Source: Rhodococcus qingshengii (GTDB lineage: Bacteria > Actinomycetota > Actinomycetes > Mycobacteriales > Mycobacteriaceae). Taken from it: DNA of 64,000 nt. Every line of letters starts with the position of its first letter. Position 1 is the stretch's first letter. Below, in pieces: positions 19,642 through 29,726 of the stretch. Location of the stretch: assembly GCF_021025955.1 (NCBI RefSeq), contig NZ_JAJNCL010000001.1, forward strand, positions 372,001 through 436,000, in the 5' to 3' direction. The notes beneath the pieces are model-generated. The model saw only the letters and a program-made list of their open reading frames with translations, was not told the origin of the DNA and made no database searches. A program made the position numbers and the translations under genes.

Positions 19642-19735
19642 ATGACTTGCGGTCAAGTGAATGTTAGTGTTCGCATACACTGCCGAGAGAAGTAGCGTCG
19701 ATACGGCGCCTTCCCAAGACAGATCGGAGTTGGCC

Positions 19736-20473
19736 GTGGTCGCAGCACTCGCCGTCGAGTTGGACCGCTCGAGCCCGGTGCCGCTGTATTTTCAGCTGGC
19801 CCAGGCAATCGAGGGCGCTATTCTCGGTGGCGAACTTGCCCCAGGTGATCGCTTCGAGAACGAACTGGCGTTGGCCAAACGGCTCAATCTCTCCCGTCCG
19901 ACCACGCGACGCGCGATCCAGGAACTGGTGGACAAGGGCCTACTTGTTCGCAAGCGGGGAGTCGGAACGCAGGTGGTGCAGAGTCCGGTGCACCGCCCGG
20001 TCGAGCTAACCAGCCTGTTCGACGACCTCGCTAGAGCCGGCCAGGCGCCGACGACCAAGCTGCTCGAGTTCACGGTGGGAGTTCCCGGCGAGGACGTTGC
20101 CGCGGAACTCAACCTCGAACCCGACGCTGAAGTGGCCACCATCAGGCGTTTGCGGAGCACCAACGGTGAACCGCTGGCAGTGATGACCAATTACATTCCG
20201 GTGGACATCGCACCCGATCCCGAGGAGTTGGAGACGCAGGGGCTATACCAGACCTTGCGAACTCGCGGCGTTCACATCCGTGTGGCGCGGCAGCGAATCG
20301 GCGCTCGGGCGGCGACTCGCGAAGAAGCAGGATTGCTCGACGAGAAAGTGGGTGCTGCCCTCTTGACCATGAGCCGCACTGCATTTGACGATTCAGGTAG
20401 CGCCGTCGAGTACGGCAGCCACTGCTACCGAGCGTCGCGTTACTACTTCGACACCACCGTGGTCGACCGCTAG
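19736..20473 (+). CDS. iolR: GntR family regulator with UTRA domain, probable iol repressor
   Basis: DNA-binding repressor, probably released by an inositol intermediate. Winged-helix domain at about residues 10-75: VPLYFQLAQAIEGAILGGELAPGDRFENELALAKRLNLSRPTTRRAIQELVDKGLLVRKRGVGTQVV. UTRA ligand-binding domain follows (KLLEFTVGVPGEDVAAEL ... YGSHCYRASRYYF). GTG 19736 is chosen because GGAG lies seven bases upstream and the conserved part starts at once; an ATG at 19661 would add 25 residues read through the promoter region. Divergent from iolC, the classical arrangement for a local regulator. Confidence 0.88.
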   Translation: MVAALAVELDRSSPVPLYFQLAQAIEGAILGGELAPGDRFENELALAKRLNLSRPTTRRAIQELVDKGLLVRKRGVGTQVVQSPVHRPVELTSLFDDLARAGQAPTTKLLEFTVGVPGEDVAAELNLEPDAEVATIRRLRSTNGEPLAVMTNYIPVDIAPDPEELETQGLYQTLRTRGVHIRVARQRIGARAATREEAGLLDEKVGAALLTMSRTAFDDSGSAVEYGSHCYRASRYYFDTTVVDR

Positions 20474-20579
20474 ATCTCGATCCCGGTGACACGAGTACCC
20501 GCCTGACCGAGTCAGTGGGGGTGATTCGTGATCCCAGCATTTCTGCGATCCTTCGATCATTTGACCCGAACGGAGCCTC

Positions 20580-21728
20580 ATGACAGGCATTTCAGTAGCA
20601 GTTGCCGGATTCGGATGGATGGGCCGCGTCCACACGCAGGCGTATCTGCGTCTGCGGCAGCACTATCCCCAGCTTCCCGTGATCCGCCTGGCCGCCGTCG
20701 CCGACGAAGTGCCGGGCCGTGGGGAGGAGGCAGCGGACCAATTCGGTTTCGACGCTTTCACCCAGGACTGGCGCGATATCGCAGCCGATCCGGCGATCGA
20801 CGCGGTGAGCATCACCGCCCCGAACTTCTTGCACCGTGAAATCGGCATCGCAATGGCAGAGGCCGGCAAACACATCTGGATCGAGAAGCCCGTCGGGTTG
20901 TCCACGGAAGACGCGAAAGCTGTTGCAGCAGCTGTCTCGAAGGCCGGTGTGCAGTCGAGCGTCGGCTTCAATTATCGAAACGCGCCGGCCGTGGCCCTGG
21001 CAAAGAGCCTGATCGACACGGGGGAGTTGGGCACGATCACTCATTCGCGTTTTCGCTTCCTCAGCGACTATGCGGCGCACCCCGAAGGCGCTTTGAGCTG
21101 GCGATACGAGCGTGAGCGCGGCGGCGCCGGAGTCCTGGGTGACTTGGCTTCGCACGGTATCGATCTGATCCGTCATCTCCTCGGCGACGTCGACGCTCTC
21201 GTTGCGGATACTGCGATCTTCATCCCGGAGCGTGCGCGTCCGTCCGCCGCGACCAGTGGACATGCACGGTCCAGTGGTGGGGAGATGGGGGCTGTCGAGA
21301 ACGAAGACTTCGTCAGCGCACTGCTGCGTCTCGGTTCGGGTGGCCGCTGCACCCTCGAAGCATGCCGCGTCGCCGTGGGAGAGCAGAACAACTACGGATT
21401 CGAGATTCACGGCACGAAAGGTGCCGTGTTCTGGGACTACCGCCGGATGGGTGAACTGGGCACCAGCCTAGGCTCGAAGTACCAGGACCAATCCGTCACG
21501 ACGGTTTTGGTCGGCCCCGAGTCGGGCGAGTTCGGCCGCTTCCAGCCTGGCGCGGCCAACGCGATGGGCTACGACGATCTGAAAGTAATCGAAGCTCGCA
21601 ATTTCATCGCCTCGATCATGGACGGAGCGCCGCAGGGCGCGACCATCGCTGATGCAGTCGCGTCGGCGCAGGCTCTGGACGCGATGGTCGCCTCGGTTTC
21701 CTCCGGCGGTTGGATCACTCTCGGCTGA
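20580..21728 (+). CDS. Gfo/Idh/MocA family oxidoreductase (inositol dehydrogenase-like)
   Basis: NAD(P)-dependent sugar/polyol dehydrogenase, 382 aa. Rossmann motif GFGWMGRVH near residue 11, cofactor motif WIEKPVGLS, then SVGFNYRNAPAVAL and GGAGVLGDLASHGIDLIRHLL carrying the probable catalytic Asp/His pair. Slightly longer than the other paralogues here because of an insertion around [22 protein letters not shown]. Transcribed in the same direction as iolR, 106 bases downstream, so it may be co-transcribed. Substrate probably another inositol isomer or an inosose; not provable from sequence. Confidence 0.87.
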   Translation: MTGISVAVAGFGWMGRVHTQAYLRLRQHYPQLPVIRLAAVADEVPGRGEEAADQFGFDAFTQDWRDIAADPAIDAVSITAPNFLHREIGIAMAEAGKHIWIEKPVGLSTEDAKAVAAAVSKAGVQSSVGFNYRNAPAVALAKSLIDTGELGTITHSRFRFLSDYAAHPEGALSWRYERERGGAGVLGDLASHGIDLIRHLLGDVDALVADTAIFIPERARPSAATSGHARSSGGEMGAVENEDFVSALLRLGSGGRCTLEACRVAVGEQNNYGFEIHGTKGAVFWDYRRMGELGTSLGSKYQDQSVTTVLVGPESGEFGRFQPGAANAMGYDDLKVIEARNFIASIMDGAPQGATIADAVASAQALDAMVASVSSGGWITLG

Positions 21729-21758
21729 TCGACAGCGCCTCCGAAAGGCTCTGGTGCA

Positions 21759-22834
21759 GTGACATTTCCCCGCGGGCTGGCGCTGCTCGTGGCAGCAGCG
21801 CTGTTCATGGAGATGCTCGACGCGACGATTCTCGCAACGGCACTGCCGTCGATAGCCCACTCCTTCGGAGTTGACGCCGTCGACGTCAATGTCGCCGTTT
21901 GTTCGTATCTCCTGGTGTTGGCTGTCCTGATCCCGGCGAGCGGATGGATGGCCGACAGATTCGGAACGCGACATGTTTTCATCTCTGCCATAGCCGTTTT
22001 CACGGTGGCGTCGGTGGGATGTGCACTGAGCACGTCCCTGCCGATGATGGTGGGAATGCGCGCACTTCAAAGGGTAGGCTGCGCCATGATGGTGCCGGTA
22101 GGGCGGCTCGCGGTATTGCGAGTGACGTCGAAGGCGGAACTCGTACGGGCTATCGCATACTTGACGTGGCCGGCGCTCACAGCGCCGGTCCTCGCGCCCG
22201 CTGTGGGTGGAGCCGTCGTGTCGATCGCTTCGTAGCGTTGGATCTTCCTGACCAACGTTCCGATCGGGATCTCGGGTTTCTGCTGGCGTTGCGCATGGTG
22301 CCCGATCTTCGGAAAGTGCAGAAACGAAGCCTCGACTGGTTGGGCCTCGTGGTAACCGGAGCGGGCAATATCGCGATCAAACCGCTCACCTCGCCGCTCA
22401 TGCGCAGGTTCGGGATCAGACGAGTTCTGGTGGGAAACGGAGTTCTGTCGGTGGTGTGCTTCGGTGCACTGGCTCTGATCTCGTCGACGACACCGGACGT
22501 CGTCATAGCCGTCGCACTGTTTGTCAGTGGCGCGCTGCGATCCATCGGGTTCACCGCGTACAACAGCTTGGCGTTCGCCGAAGTCGACTCGGGGGAACTG
22601 ACCGATGCCAACACCCTTCATGCAACTCTGCAAGAGTTGGCGTCCGGTCTGGGTATTGCGCTGTCCGCGTTGGTGATCACGCTCTGCACACCGTTGGCGG
22701 AGTCGGGCGATCTCGGCGGCGGAGCGCCGTTTTCGCTGACTCTGGGTGTTCTCGGAATCATGCTGGCGCCGACGGTGATCGAAAGTTGGCGGCTCCCAAG
22801 CGATACAGGTGCTGTGGTGTTGGCGCGCCGATGA
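21759..22834 (+). pseudogene. Degenerate MFS drug transporter (EmrB/QacA, DHA2-like)
   Basis: Remnant of a 14-TM exporter. The first part (21759-22235) reads VAAALFMEMLDATILATALPSIAHSFG and WMADRFGTRHVF, good DHA2 signatures, but ends at TAG 22233. The same frame continues homologously (RWIFLTNVPIG) past the stop, then a frameshift near 22270 moves the match into another frame (FLLALRMVPDLRK). Near 22360 the sequence jumps from the helix-5/6 region to a late segment (KPLTSPLMRRFGIRRVL), so about 100 residues of the middle are missing. Three lesions make function unlikely. GTG start with GAAAGG upstream is intact. Confidence 0.9.
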
Positions 22835-22873
22835 AGAGGGGCTTCCCGCCACCTTCATCATAACGCGGGACAC

Positions 22874-22892
22874 GGGGCTTGCGGCAAGGCCC
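22874..22892 (+). promoter_or_regulatory. Rifamycin-associated element (RAE)
   Basis: GGGGCTTGCGGCAAGGCCC, as I know it the exact 19-bp rifamycin-associated element found upstream of rifamycin-inactivating genes in actinomycetes and needed for their induction by rifamycins. It lies 63 bases before the ATG of the rox/iri-type gene, with the correct neighbour. Confidence 0.93.
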
Positions 22893-22898
22893 GGGTGA

Positions 22899-24392
<1,494 letters not shown>

Positions 24393-24450
24393 CCCTTCGA
24401 TTTCGGTAACCGAGCACCGTGACACCTCGGGTGCACTACCGTTGCCGTTT

Positions 24451-24876
24451 ATGGGACAAGGATTGGGGCAGATCGCGCCCGCGGCCTTGATCGCCGTCGG
24501 AGTGCTGATACTCACGGGCTGCACGACCAATGTCGATGTGCCGAAAACATTTGCTGCCACATTGACGGTGACCGGTCAGGCAGAGCAAGTCGAGGCCGGC
24601 TCTGGAGAGTGCGTGATCGACTCGATCCGTGTGGCTCCGAACGACCAGATTCAAATTTTCGGGGGCAGTGGCGCTGCGTCCGCCAGGTCGACACTCGAGG
24701 TCGAGGCAATCGATCAACTTCCTGACGGAATGAGCACGTGCTCCTACACCGCACATTTTGATGCCGTCCCCGCAAACCAGAGAAACTACGAGGTGAGCTT
24801 GGGCCGCTTTTCCCCGGAGTCCTTCAGCTCGGACGAGTTGGAAAACGGTGTCACCTATCAACTGCGCCGGTCCTGA
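24451..24876 (+). CDS. Putative lipoprotein, unknown function
   Basis: 141 aa. Signal peptide QIAPAALIAVGVLILTGC with lipobox LTGC, lipid attachment at Cys24. The mature part is about 117 residues, beta-rich in appearance: TFAATLTVTGQAEQVEAGSGECVIDSIRVAPNDQIQIFGG ... STCSYTAHFDAVPANQRNYEVSLGRFS. Two cysteines (ECVID and STCSY) could form a disulfide. I do not recognise the family. It follows rox after 58 bases with no clear ribosome-binding site at ATG 24451, so the start is the least certain part. Confidence 0.7.
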   Translation: MGQGLGQIAPAALIAVGVLILTGCTTNVDVPKTFAATLTVTGQAEQVEAGSGECVIDSIRVAPNDQIQIFGGSGAASARSTLEVEAIDQLPDGMSTCSYTAHFDAVPANQRNYEVSLGRFSPESFSSDELENGVTYQLRRS

Positions 24877-24915
24877 CCGAACCAGTTCTCCTTCAGTTTG
24901 TATCCGGTCCGACTG

Positions 24916-25230
24916 TCACTCGGCTCGCTTGGCGGTCCCTTCGCCTGCACGCGGTCGATCCTTACCGGGGTTGATGTGGAGCCGAACACCCTCGTAGGTG
25001 ACTGTGTACGGCACGTCGTCGTCGTCCGGGTCGCCGGAGTCCGCAGGATCCGGTAGTTCCGCGATCTGTTCGATGACGGTCAGGGCTCGCGCAGCACCGG
25101 GATCGAACATCTCCTGAAACGGCCCGACGAACGAGCCACCGAGTCCGCGGCGCTTCGCCCGAACAGCCGCCCACCCGAACACCGCCAACGGTCCGATCAT
25201 GGCGAACAGCACCAACAAGTCCCACCCCAT
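24916..25230 (-). CDS. Small membrane protein, unknown function
   Basis: 104 aa. One N-terminal helix (MGWDLLVLFAMIGPLAVFGWAAV) followed by positively charged RAKRRGLGG, then a soluble tail with an acidic patch (DPADSGDPDDDDVP) and YTVTYEGVRLHINPGKDRPRAGE. Topology predicts a short outside end and a cytoplasmic tail. ATG 25230 is chosen because the helix starts immediately; frame-open codons to 25269 add a basic stretch. Similar short proteins are common in Rhodococcus; I know no function. Convergent with the upstream lipoprotein gene. Confidence 0.65.
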   Translation of the reverse strand: MGWDLLVLFAMIGPLAVFGWAAVRAKRRGLGGSFVGPFQEMFDPGAARALTVIEQIAELPDPADSGDPDDDDVPYTVTYEGVRLHINPGKDRPRAGEGTAKRAE

Positions 25231-25291
25231 GCCACGAGCGTACCGACTGACCGGCATTAAGCGACCCAAGTCTCTTCAGCGCTGCCATCCG

Positions 25292-26476
25292 TCAGCTCAT
25301 TCGCCTTTCGGACTGTGCCTTCAGCAACTCTGCAAGATGGTCAGGCGAGATCCGATCGCGAACCGCATCCGTCACTAGTTCGGCCTGCGTCTGAGGCGCG
25401 AGGCCGTCGATCGGTTGGTCTCGGTCCAGATTGGTCGGGAAGGCGTAGCCCTCGGCCGAGGCGGCGACGGCGCACCGAACTGCCTCGTCGGACCCCGCCT
25501 CGCTGAGAGCGAGCAGTGCCGGATAGATCGCGTTGACGAGTGCCTCCCGGTCGATGGTTCCGAGGGCTCGACCGAAGGCCGACGACACCTGGAGAAGATT
25601 TGCCATACGCAGGACGTCCGTGGACTTGTTGTGGCCTGCCGCGTGGAACAGTGCTGGGTTGAAGAAGACGGCATCTCCCTTCTTCAAAGGTAATTGGACG
25701 TAGTTGGCTTCGAAGAACTCCTTGAACTCGGGACGCTCGAACGCGAGGTATCCGGATTCGAATTGCTGAGAGTACGGCAGATACTTCGTCGGCCCCGTCC
25801 CGACCGGCATATCCATGTGGGCGACTGCACCTTGCAAGGTGAGGGCAGGGGTCAAGCGGTGAACATGCGCCCGAAACTTCGCGGCTACGTCGCTCGACAT
25901 GAAACCGAGGTGGTAGTCGCGATGTGGATTCTGTGCGGCGCCACCGGGATTGACGACGTTGACGTCCGACGTCACCTGATACATGGGGCCGAGCCACGCT
26001 TCCGAAGCCAAAGCGACAATGCTGTTTGCGTAGTAGTCGACGTAAGCCTTGGGATCTTCGAGCGCCAACTTCATCTGTGCGCCCCAGATTCGGTCATTGG
26101 ATCCGGGTTTGGCGAAGTGATCCCCGGACGTCGCGCCGGATTCGTGTTGGCGCGCAATGATTTCACGAAAGACCGCACTGGCGCGATCCAATACCTCCGC
26201 GTCGAACGCGCCCTGGAAGACTGTGATGCCTGGACCGGTGAGCAACGCCCGGGCGATCTCGTCCTGAATCTCGGCGCGGATTTCAGGATCCGACGATGGG
26301 CCGACCAGCGCATCCGAGCGGTAGAGAAGAACGCCGTCGGCCACCGAGTGGGCGTACGGGTAATCGGCAAGGTCTGTGCGGTGCGTGACCAAAGCGGCGA
26401 AGTCGTCGATGTTGAAGTCTTCTCGGTGCAACCTACCCGCGGACGGCACGGTGTGGTCGGTCAGTGCTGGAGTCAT
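25292..26476 (-). CDS. Phytanoyl-CoA dioxygenase (PhyH) family Fe(II)/2-oxoglutarate oxygenase
   Basis: Non-haem iron oxygenase of 394 aa. The facial triad is visible: His185 and Asp187 in NPHRDYH, His278 in NPALFHAAGHNKS, with Arg290 (VLRMANLLQ) placed to bind 2-oxoglutarate. PhyH relatives hydroxylate unactivated carbons, including O-methyl groups, which would give demethylation. It follows the Hyi-like and Gfo/Idh genes on the same strand after 174 bases, so it is probably part of the second polyol module but may have its own promoter. Substrate unknown; an O-methylated or otherwise modified inositol is a guess from context. Confidence 0.85.
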   Translation of the reverse strand: MTPALTDHTVPSAGRLHREDFNIDDFAALVTHRTDLADYPYAHSVADGVLLYRSDALVGPSSDPEIRAEIQDEIARALLTGPGITVFQGAFDAEVLDRASAVFREIIARQHESGATSGDHFAKPGSNDRIWGAQMKLALEDPKAYVDYYANSIVALASEAWLGPMYQVTSDVNVVNPGGAAQNPHRDYHLGFMSSDVAAKFRAHVHRLTPALTLQGAVAHMDMPVGTGPTKYLPYSQQFESGYLAFERPEFKEFFEANYVQLPLKKGDAVFFNPALFHAAGHNKSTDVLRMANLLQVSSAFGRALGTIDREALVNAIYPALLALSEAGSDEAVRCAVAASAEGYAFPTNLDRDQPIDGLAPQTQAELVTDAVRDRISPDHLAELLKAQSERRMS

Positions 26477-26650
26477 TCGGGGGCCTTTCCTGCGGGATTC
26501 AAGATGCGCTGTGCCTCAAAGACTGCCAAGGAAAAGCCATCGAAACTACCCCTGAAATCCATCAAAAGAACCTCAGTGAGCGCTCCCCGTGGACTCGACC
26601 GGTGACGGAAGATCCGCGCGCTGCGACGGGATCACGTTCCCGGGGGAGGC

Positions 26651-27427
26651 CTAGAGCGTGAAGGCTTTTCGGAAGGCAGCGACTGCGGCGTCACTGTCTC
26701 CGGACGCCCAACCCTCCAAACCGATTGTGCCGGTGTATCCCTGGTCGGCGAGAACGCGAGCGATGGCGGGGTAATTGATCTCGCCAGTGCCGGGTTCGCA
26801 GCGTCCAGGTACGTCGGCTACCTGAATCTCTCCGATGTTCTCACCGCAACGCCGCACGAGTTCGATGAGGTTCCCTTCGCCGATCTGCGCGTGGTAGAGG
26901 TCGAGCATCATCTTGAGGTTCGGGTGTGAGACGGATTCCACCAGTGCCAGAGTGTCTTTGGCTCGGGCCATAGGTACGCCAGGGTGGTCGACGATCGTAT
27001 TGAGGTTCTCGAGGCAGAAGACAACTCCGGCGTCTTCGCCGAGGCGCGCGATCTTCTCGAGTGCGCGGCCGGCGGTCAGCCACATCGCCCCGGTGGTTCG
27101 ATACTGCGGGCGCGCAGCCTGCCCGTCGATCAGCTCACCGGTATGGAAGTTCAGCCGTGGAACGCCGAGTTTCGCTGCCGGAGCGAGGCACAGCTGCGCC
27201 GTGCGTACGAGTTCGGCGCTGCCCGCCTCGTCGAACAAATCGCCGTGCAGGTAGCCGGTCATCGAGGAGAACCGAGCTCCGGTGGCGACAAGAGCGTCGA
27301 GGTCCTTGTCCTGCCAACTCCAGATCTCTGCCGCAAAACCCGCATCCGAGATCCGCCGAACACGCTCGACGAAGGGGAGCTCGGTGAACGTCATTTCGGC
27401 GGAGACCGCCAAGTCGAGGGGGTTCAT
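26651..27427 (-). CDS. Hydroxypyruvate isomerase-like TIM-barrel protein
   Basis: 258 aa, xylose-isomerase-like barrel of the Hyi branch. Landmarks: LAVSAEMTFTELPFVERVRRISDAGFAAEIWSWQDKDLDAL, LNFHTGELIDGQ, VVFCLENLNTIVDHPGVPM (metal-binding Glu), MMLDLYHAQIGEGNLIELV (Asp/His), IGEIQVADVPGRCEPGTGEINY, and GTIGLEGWASGD. Function may be hydroxypyruvate/tartronate-semialdehyde interconversion or epimerisation of a keto-inositol. It overlaps the upstream dehydrogenase gene by four bases, so they are co-translated. Confidence 0.85.
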   Translation of the reverse strand: MNPLDLAVSAEMTFTELPFVERVRRISDAGFAAEIWSWQDKDLDALVATGARFSSMTGYLHGDLFDEAGSAELVRTAQLCLAPAAKLGVPRLNFHTGELIDGQAARPQYRTTGAMWLTAGRALEKIARLGEDAGVVFCLENLNTIVDHPGVPMARAKDTLALVESVSHPNLKMMLDLYHAQIGEGNLIELVRRCGENIGEIQVADVPGRCEPGTGEINYPAIARVLADQGYTGTIGLEGWASGDSDAAVAAFRKAFTL

Positions 27428-28449
27428 CGCGGCACCGACAGCAGCGACACCGGCAGCCCGGTTTCCACGGATTCTTTTGCAGCCAAGGCAATTTCCAGGG
27501 CGTTGCGAGCATCGAGACCGTCGACCGACGGCGCACTGCCGGAGCGGATGCAGTCTGCGAAGTGCGCCAGCTGGGCAACATATGCGTCGTGAAACAGTTC
27601 GATGTTAACCCGAGGTGTGTCGGCCAGAACGCCCGGTGAGCTGTAATGACGCATCGCGGACCGTGTGACCTCGCCTGCACTCACCATTCCACCGGAACCG
27701 AAAACTTCGCCGCGCACGTCGTAACCGTAGGTGGATTGGAAGTTGGCCTCGGCCGACGCGAGGGCGCCGTTGTCGAAGCGCAACTGAACCATCGACGTAT
27801 CGAGGTACCCCTGCTCCTTGTACTGCGGATGGATGAGAGCATCGGCCTGCGCGAACACCTCGACGACGCGTGCGCCGGGGTTGAACCAGAGCAGAGCGTC
27901 GAAGTCGTGAATCAGCGTCTCGTTGAAGATGGTCCACGGCTTGACCCGAGCAGCGACGTCGGCGGTGATGCCCGGATCGCGGGTCAGAGAACGCAGTAGC
28001 TGTGGGGTCCCGATCCCGCCGGTGGTGATCACGTCGTGGGCCGCCGCGAAATCAGCGGCGAAGCGCCGATTGAAACCGACCTGCAGCGCAATGTTGTTCG
28101 CAGCGCATGCGCCGATTGCGCGATCGGCGTCTTCGAGCGTCAAGGCCATCGGCTTTTCACAGAAGACATGTTTGCCGGCCTCCGCTGCTGCTACCACGAG
28201 ATCGGTGTGAGTTGATGCGGGCGTACTGATGAGCACCGCTTCGACGTTCGGATCGGCAATCAGCGCGAGCGCATCGGTGTACGGGCGAGCGTCGGGACTG
28301 ACACGCTCGATCAAGGACGCCGCAGCGCCGGGCGCGGGGTCGGCTACGGCGACCAGACGGGTGCCGGGGATGCGCAGCGCGACGGACTCGCCGTGGAAAC
28401 GGCCGATCCATCCGGCGCCGATGAGACCGACTGCAACTGAGGCAGACAT
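27424..28449 (-). CDS. Inositol 2-dehydrogenase-like Gfo/Idh/MocA oxidoreductase
   Basis: 341 aa. Rossmann motif GAGWIGRFH near residue 11, CEKPMALTLEDAD, LQVGFNRRFAADFAAAH, and NETLIHDFDALLWFNPG with the Lys/Asp/His-type active-site pattern of IolG enzymes. Closest by eye to myo-inositol 2-dehydrogenases, so it may oxidise a different isomer (D-chiro or scyllo) from the operon IolG. First gene of its operon, divergent from a LacI-type regulator, with two operator-like sites between them. Confidence 0.88.
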   Translation of the reverse strand: MSASVAVGLIGAGWIGRFHGESVALRIPGTRLVAVADPAPGAAASLIERVSPDARPYTDALALIADPNVEAVLISTPASTHTDLVVAAAEAGKHVFCEKPMALTLEDADRAIGACAANNIALQVGFNRRFAADFAAAHDVITTGGIGTPQLLRSLTRDPGITADVAARVKPWTIFNETLIHDFDALLWFNPGARVVEVFAQADALIHPQYKEQGYLDTSMVQLRFDNGALASAEANFQSTYGYDVRGEVFGSGGMVSAGEVTRSAMRHYSSPGVLADTPRVNIELFHDAYVAQLAHFADCIRSGSAPSVDGLDARNALEIALAAKESVETGLPVSLLSVPR

Positions 28450-28478
28450 GGGGGCTCCGTTCGGAGTGAGAATGAGGA

Positions 28479-28494
28479 ACTAGATCGTTCTAGT
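28479..28494. promoter_or_regulatory. LacI-type operator, copy 1
   Basis: ACTAGATCGTTCTAGT is a near-palindrome with a central CG, typical of LacI-family sites. Its reverse complement carries GAACGATCTAGT, which recurs at 28551-28562 in the opposite orientation. It lies about 30 bases upstream of the minus-strand dehydrogenase start. Confidence 0.7.
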
Positions 28495-28548
28495 CGTGCC
28501 AGTAAAGCGCCGGTTGCGGCGCGCGTCAACGTTTGCGTACGTATTTGC

Positions 28549-28563
28549 TGGAACGATCTAGTC
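28549..28563. promoter_or_regulatory. LacI-type operator, copy 2
   Basis: TGGAACGATCTAGT repeats the core of the site at 28479-28494 in inverted orientation, ending only eight bases before the GTG start of the LacI gene. Two sites about 70 bp apart could support looping and autoregulation. Confidence 0.65.
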
Positions 28564-28570
28564 TGTTGGG

Positions 28571-29566
28571 GTGAACAGTCGACGCCCCACCTTGCAGGAT
28601 GTTGCCGATCTAGCGGGAGTGTCACGCGCACTGGTGTCCATCGTCATTCGTGATGTCCCGGGTGCCAGCGATGCGACGCGTGTGCGAGTCAAGGCGGCCG
28701 CGGACCAACTCGGCTATCGACCCGACAACGCCGCGCGACTGCTGCGTCGACATCGCAGCCGCTTGATCGGTGTCAGTTACGTTGCGGCGCAAACTTTTCA
28801 CGCGGAGCTGCTCGACGAGATCTACGACGCAGCGGAAAGGTTGCGCTACGACGTCGTCCTCAGTGCCGTCTCGGATCGCAGGCCTGGCTCGCGCGCCGTG
28901 CGTACCCTTCTCGACGACCGATGCGAGGCGATCTTGCTGTTGGGTTCGCAGGCACCGGAATCGGAGATCGTCGACCTGGCCGGCAAGGTTCCCGTCGTCG
29001 TGCTCGCGCGGAAGATGCCCTCAGCGGATGTGGACGTTGTCCGCACGGACGACGAGGCGGGCGCCGTGATGGCCGTGAATCATCTCGTCGAACTCGGGCA
29101 CCGCTCGATCGTCCACGTCGACGGCGGACGTGGTCCGGGCGCCCAGGAGAGGCGGCAGGGCTACCGGAAGGCCATGCGGGGGGCCGGCCTGGAATCGCGG
29201 ATCCTTCCCGGCGGCCTCACGGAGGAGTTCGGCGCAGACGCCGCGCGGTCGATGGTCGAACAAGGGCTTCCCAATGCGGTCTTCGCTTTCAACGATCGTT
29301 GCGCGCTCGGAGTCCTGGACGTCTTCTTGCGTGCCGGAGTCTCGGTGCCCGGCGACGTCTCCGTGATCGGATTCGACAACAGTGCATTGGCGGGTTTGGC
29401 GCACATCGATCTGACCAGTGTCGGGCAGGACACAGCGTTTCTGGGCGGCGCCGCGGTGGAGCGGATCTCCGAACGCCTCGACGGCGGAAGTGGGCCATTG
29501 GGCAAGGACATTGTCGCGCAGCCACAACTGGTGGTTCGAGGTTCAACTGGACCCGCAGGGCATTGA
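28571..29566 (+). CDS. LacI family transcriptional regulator
   Basis: 331 aa. N-terminal helix-turn-helix with hinge (TLQDVADLAGVSRALVSIVIRDVPGASDATRVRVKAAADQLGYRPDNAARLLR, residues 6-60), then a periplasmic-binding-protein-like sensor domain (LIGVSYVAAQTFHAELLDEIYDAAERL ... VFAFNDRCALGVLDVFLRAGVSVPGDVSVIGFDNSALAG). GTG start at 28571. It probably controls the divergent dehydrogenase/isomerase operon through the two matching operators in the intergenic region. Ligand unknown, likely a polyol or sugar. Confidence 0.92.
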   Translation: MNSRRPTLQDVADLAGVSRALVSIVIRDVPGASDATRVRVKAAADQLGYRPDNAARLLRRHRSRLIGVSYVAAQTFHAELLDEIYDAAERLRYDVVLSAVSDRRPGSRAVRTLLDDRCEAILLLGSQAPESEIVDLAGKVPVVVLARKMPSADVDVVRTDDEAGAVMAVNHLVELGHRSIVHVDGGRGPGAQERRQGYRKAMRGAGLESRILPGGLTEEFGADAARSMVEQGLPNAVFAFNDRCALGVLDVFLRAGVSVPGDVSVIGFDNSALAGLAHIDLTSVGQDTAFLGGAAVERISERLDGGSGPLGKDIVAQPQLVVRGSTGPAGH

Positions 29567-29616
29567 CCTGGCATTTTCACTGCATTCGGGTGGCCCTGTC
29601 TTTGATAAGCAGTCCT

Positions 29617-29641
29617 AATGTCAGAACAAACTATTGACATT
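29617..29641 (+). promoter_or_regulatory. ABC-transporter promoter -35 with candidate IolR operator
   Basis: AATGTCA and TGACATT form a 7-bp inverted repeat with 11 bases between, enclosing ACAAACTATTGACA. TTGACA (29634-29639) is a consensus -35. The element is 21/25 identical to the one before iolC (19617-19641, other strand). It lies 85 bases before the start of the solute-binding protein gene. Confidence 0.75.
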
Positions 29642-29726
29642 CGACTGTGACGGGTATTACATCTTTCACATACAACCGAGCACCATCCGTTCGCGGGCCG
29701 TTGGTTGATGTCGAGAGGGAGTTCAC

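Noticed and set aside
19661-19735. 25-residue N-terminal extension of iolR from ATG 19661
   Set aside because: It reads through the likely iolR promoter and adds no recognisable domain; GTG 19736 has the better Shine-Dalgarno.
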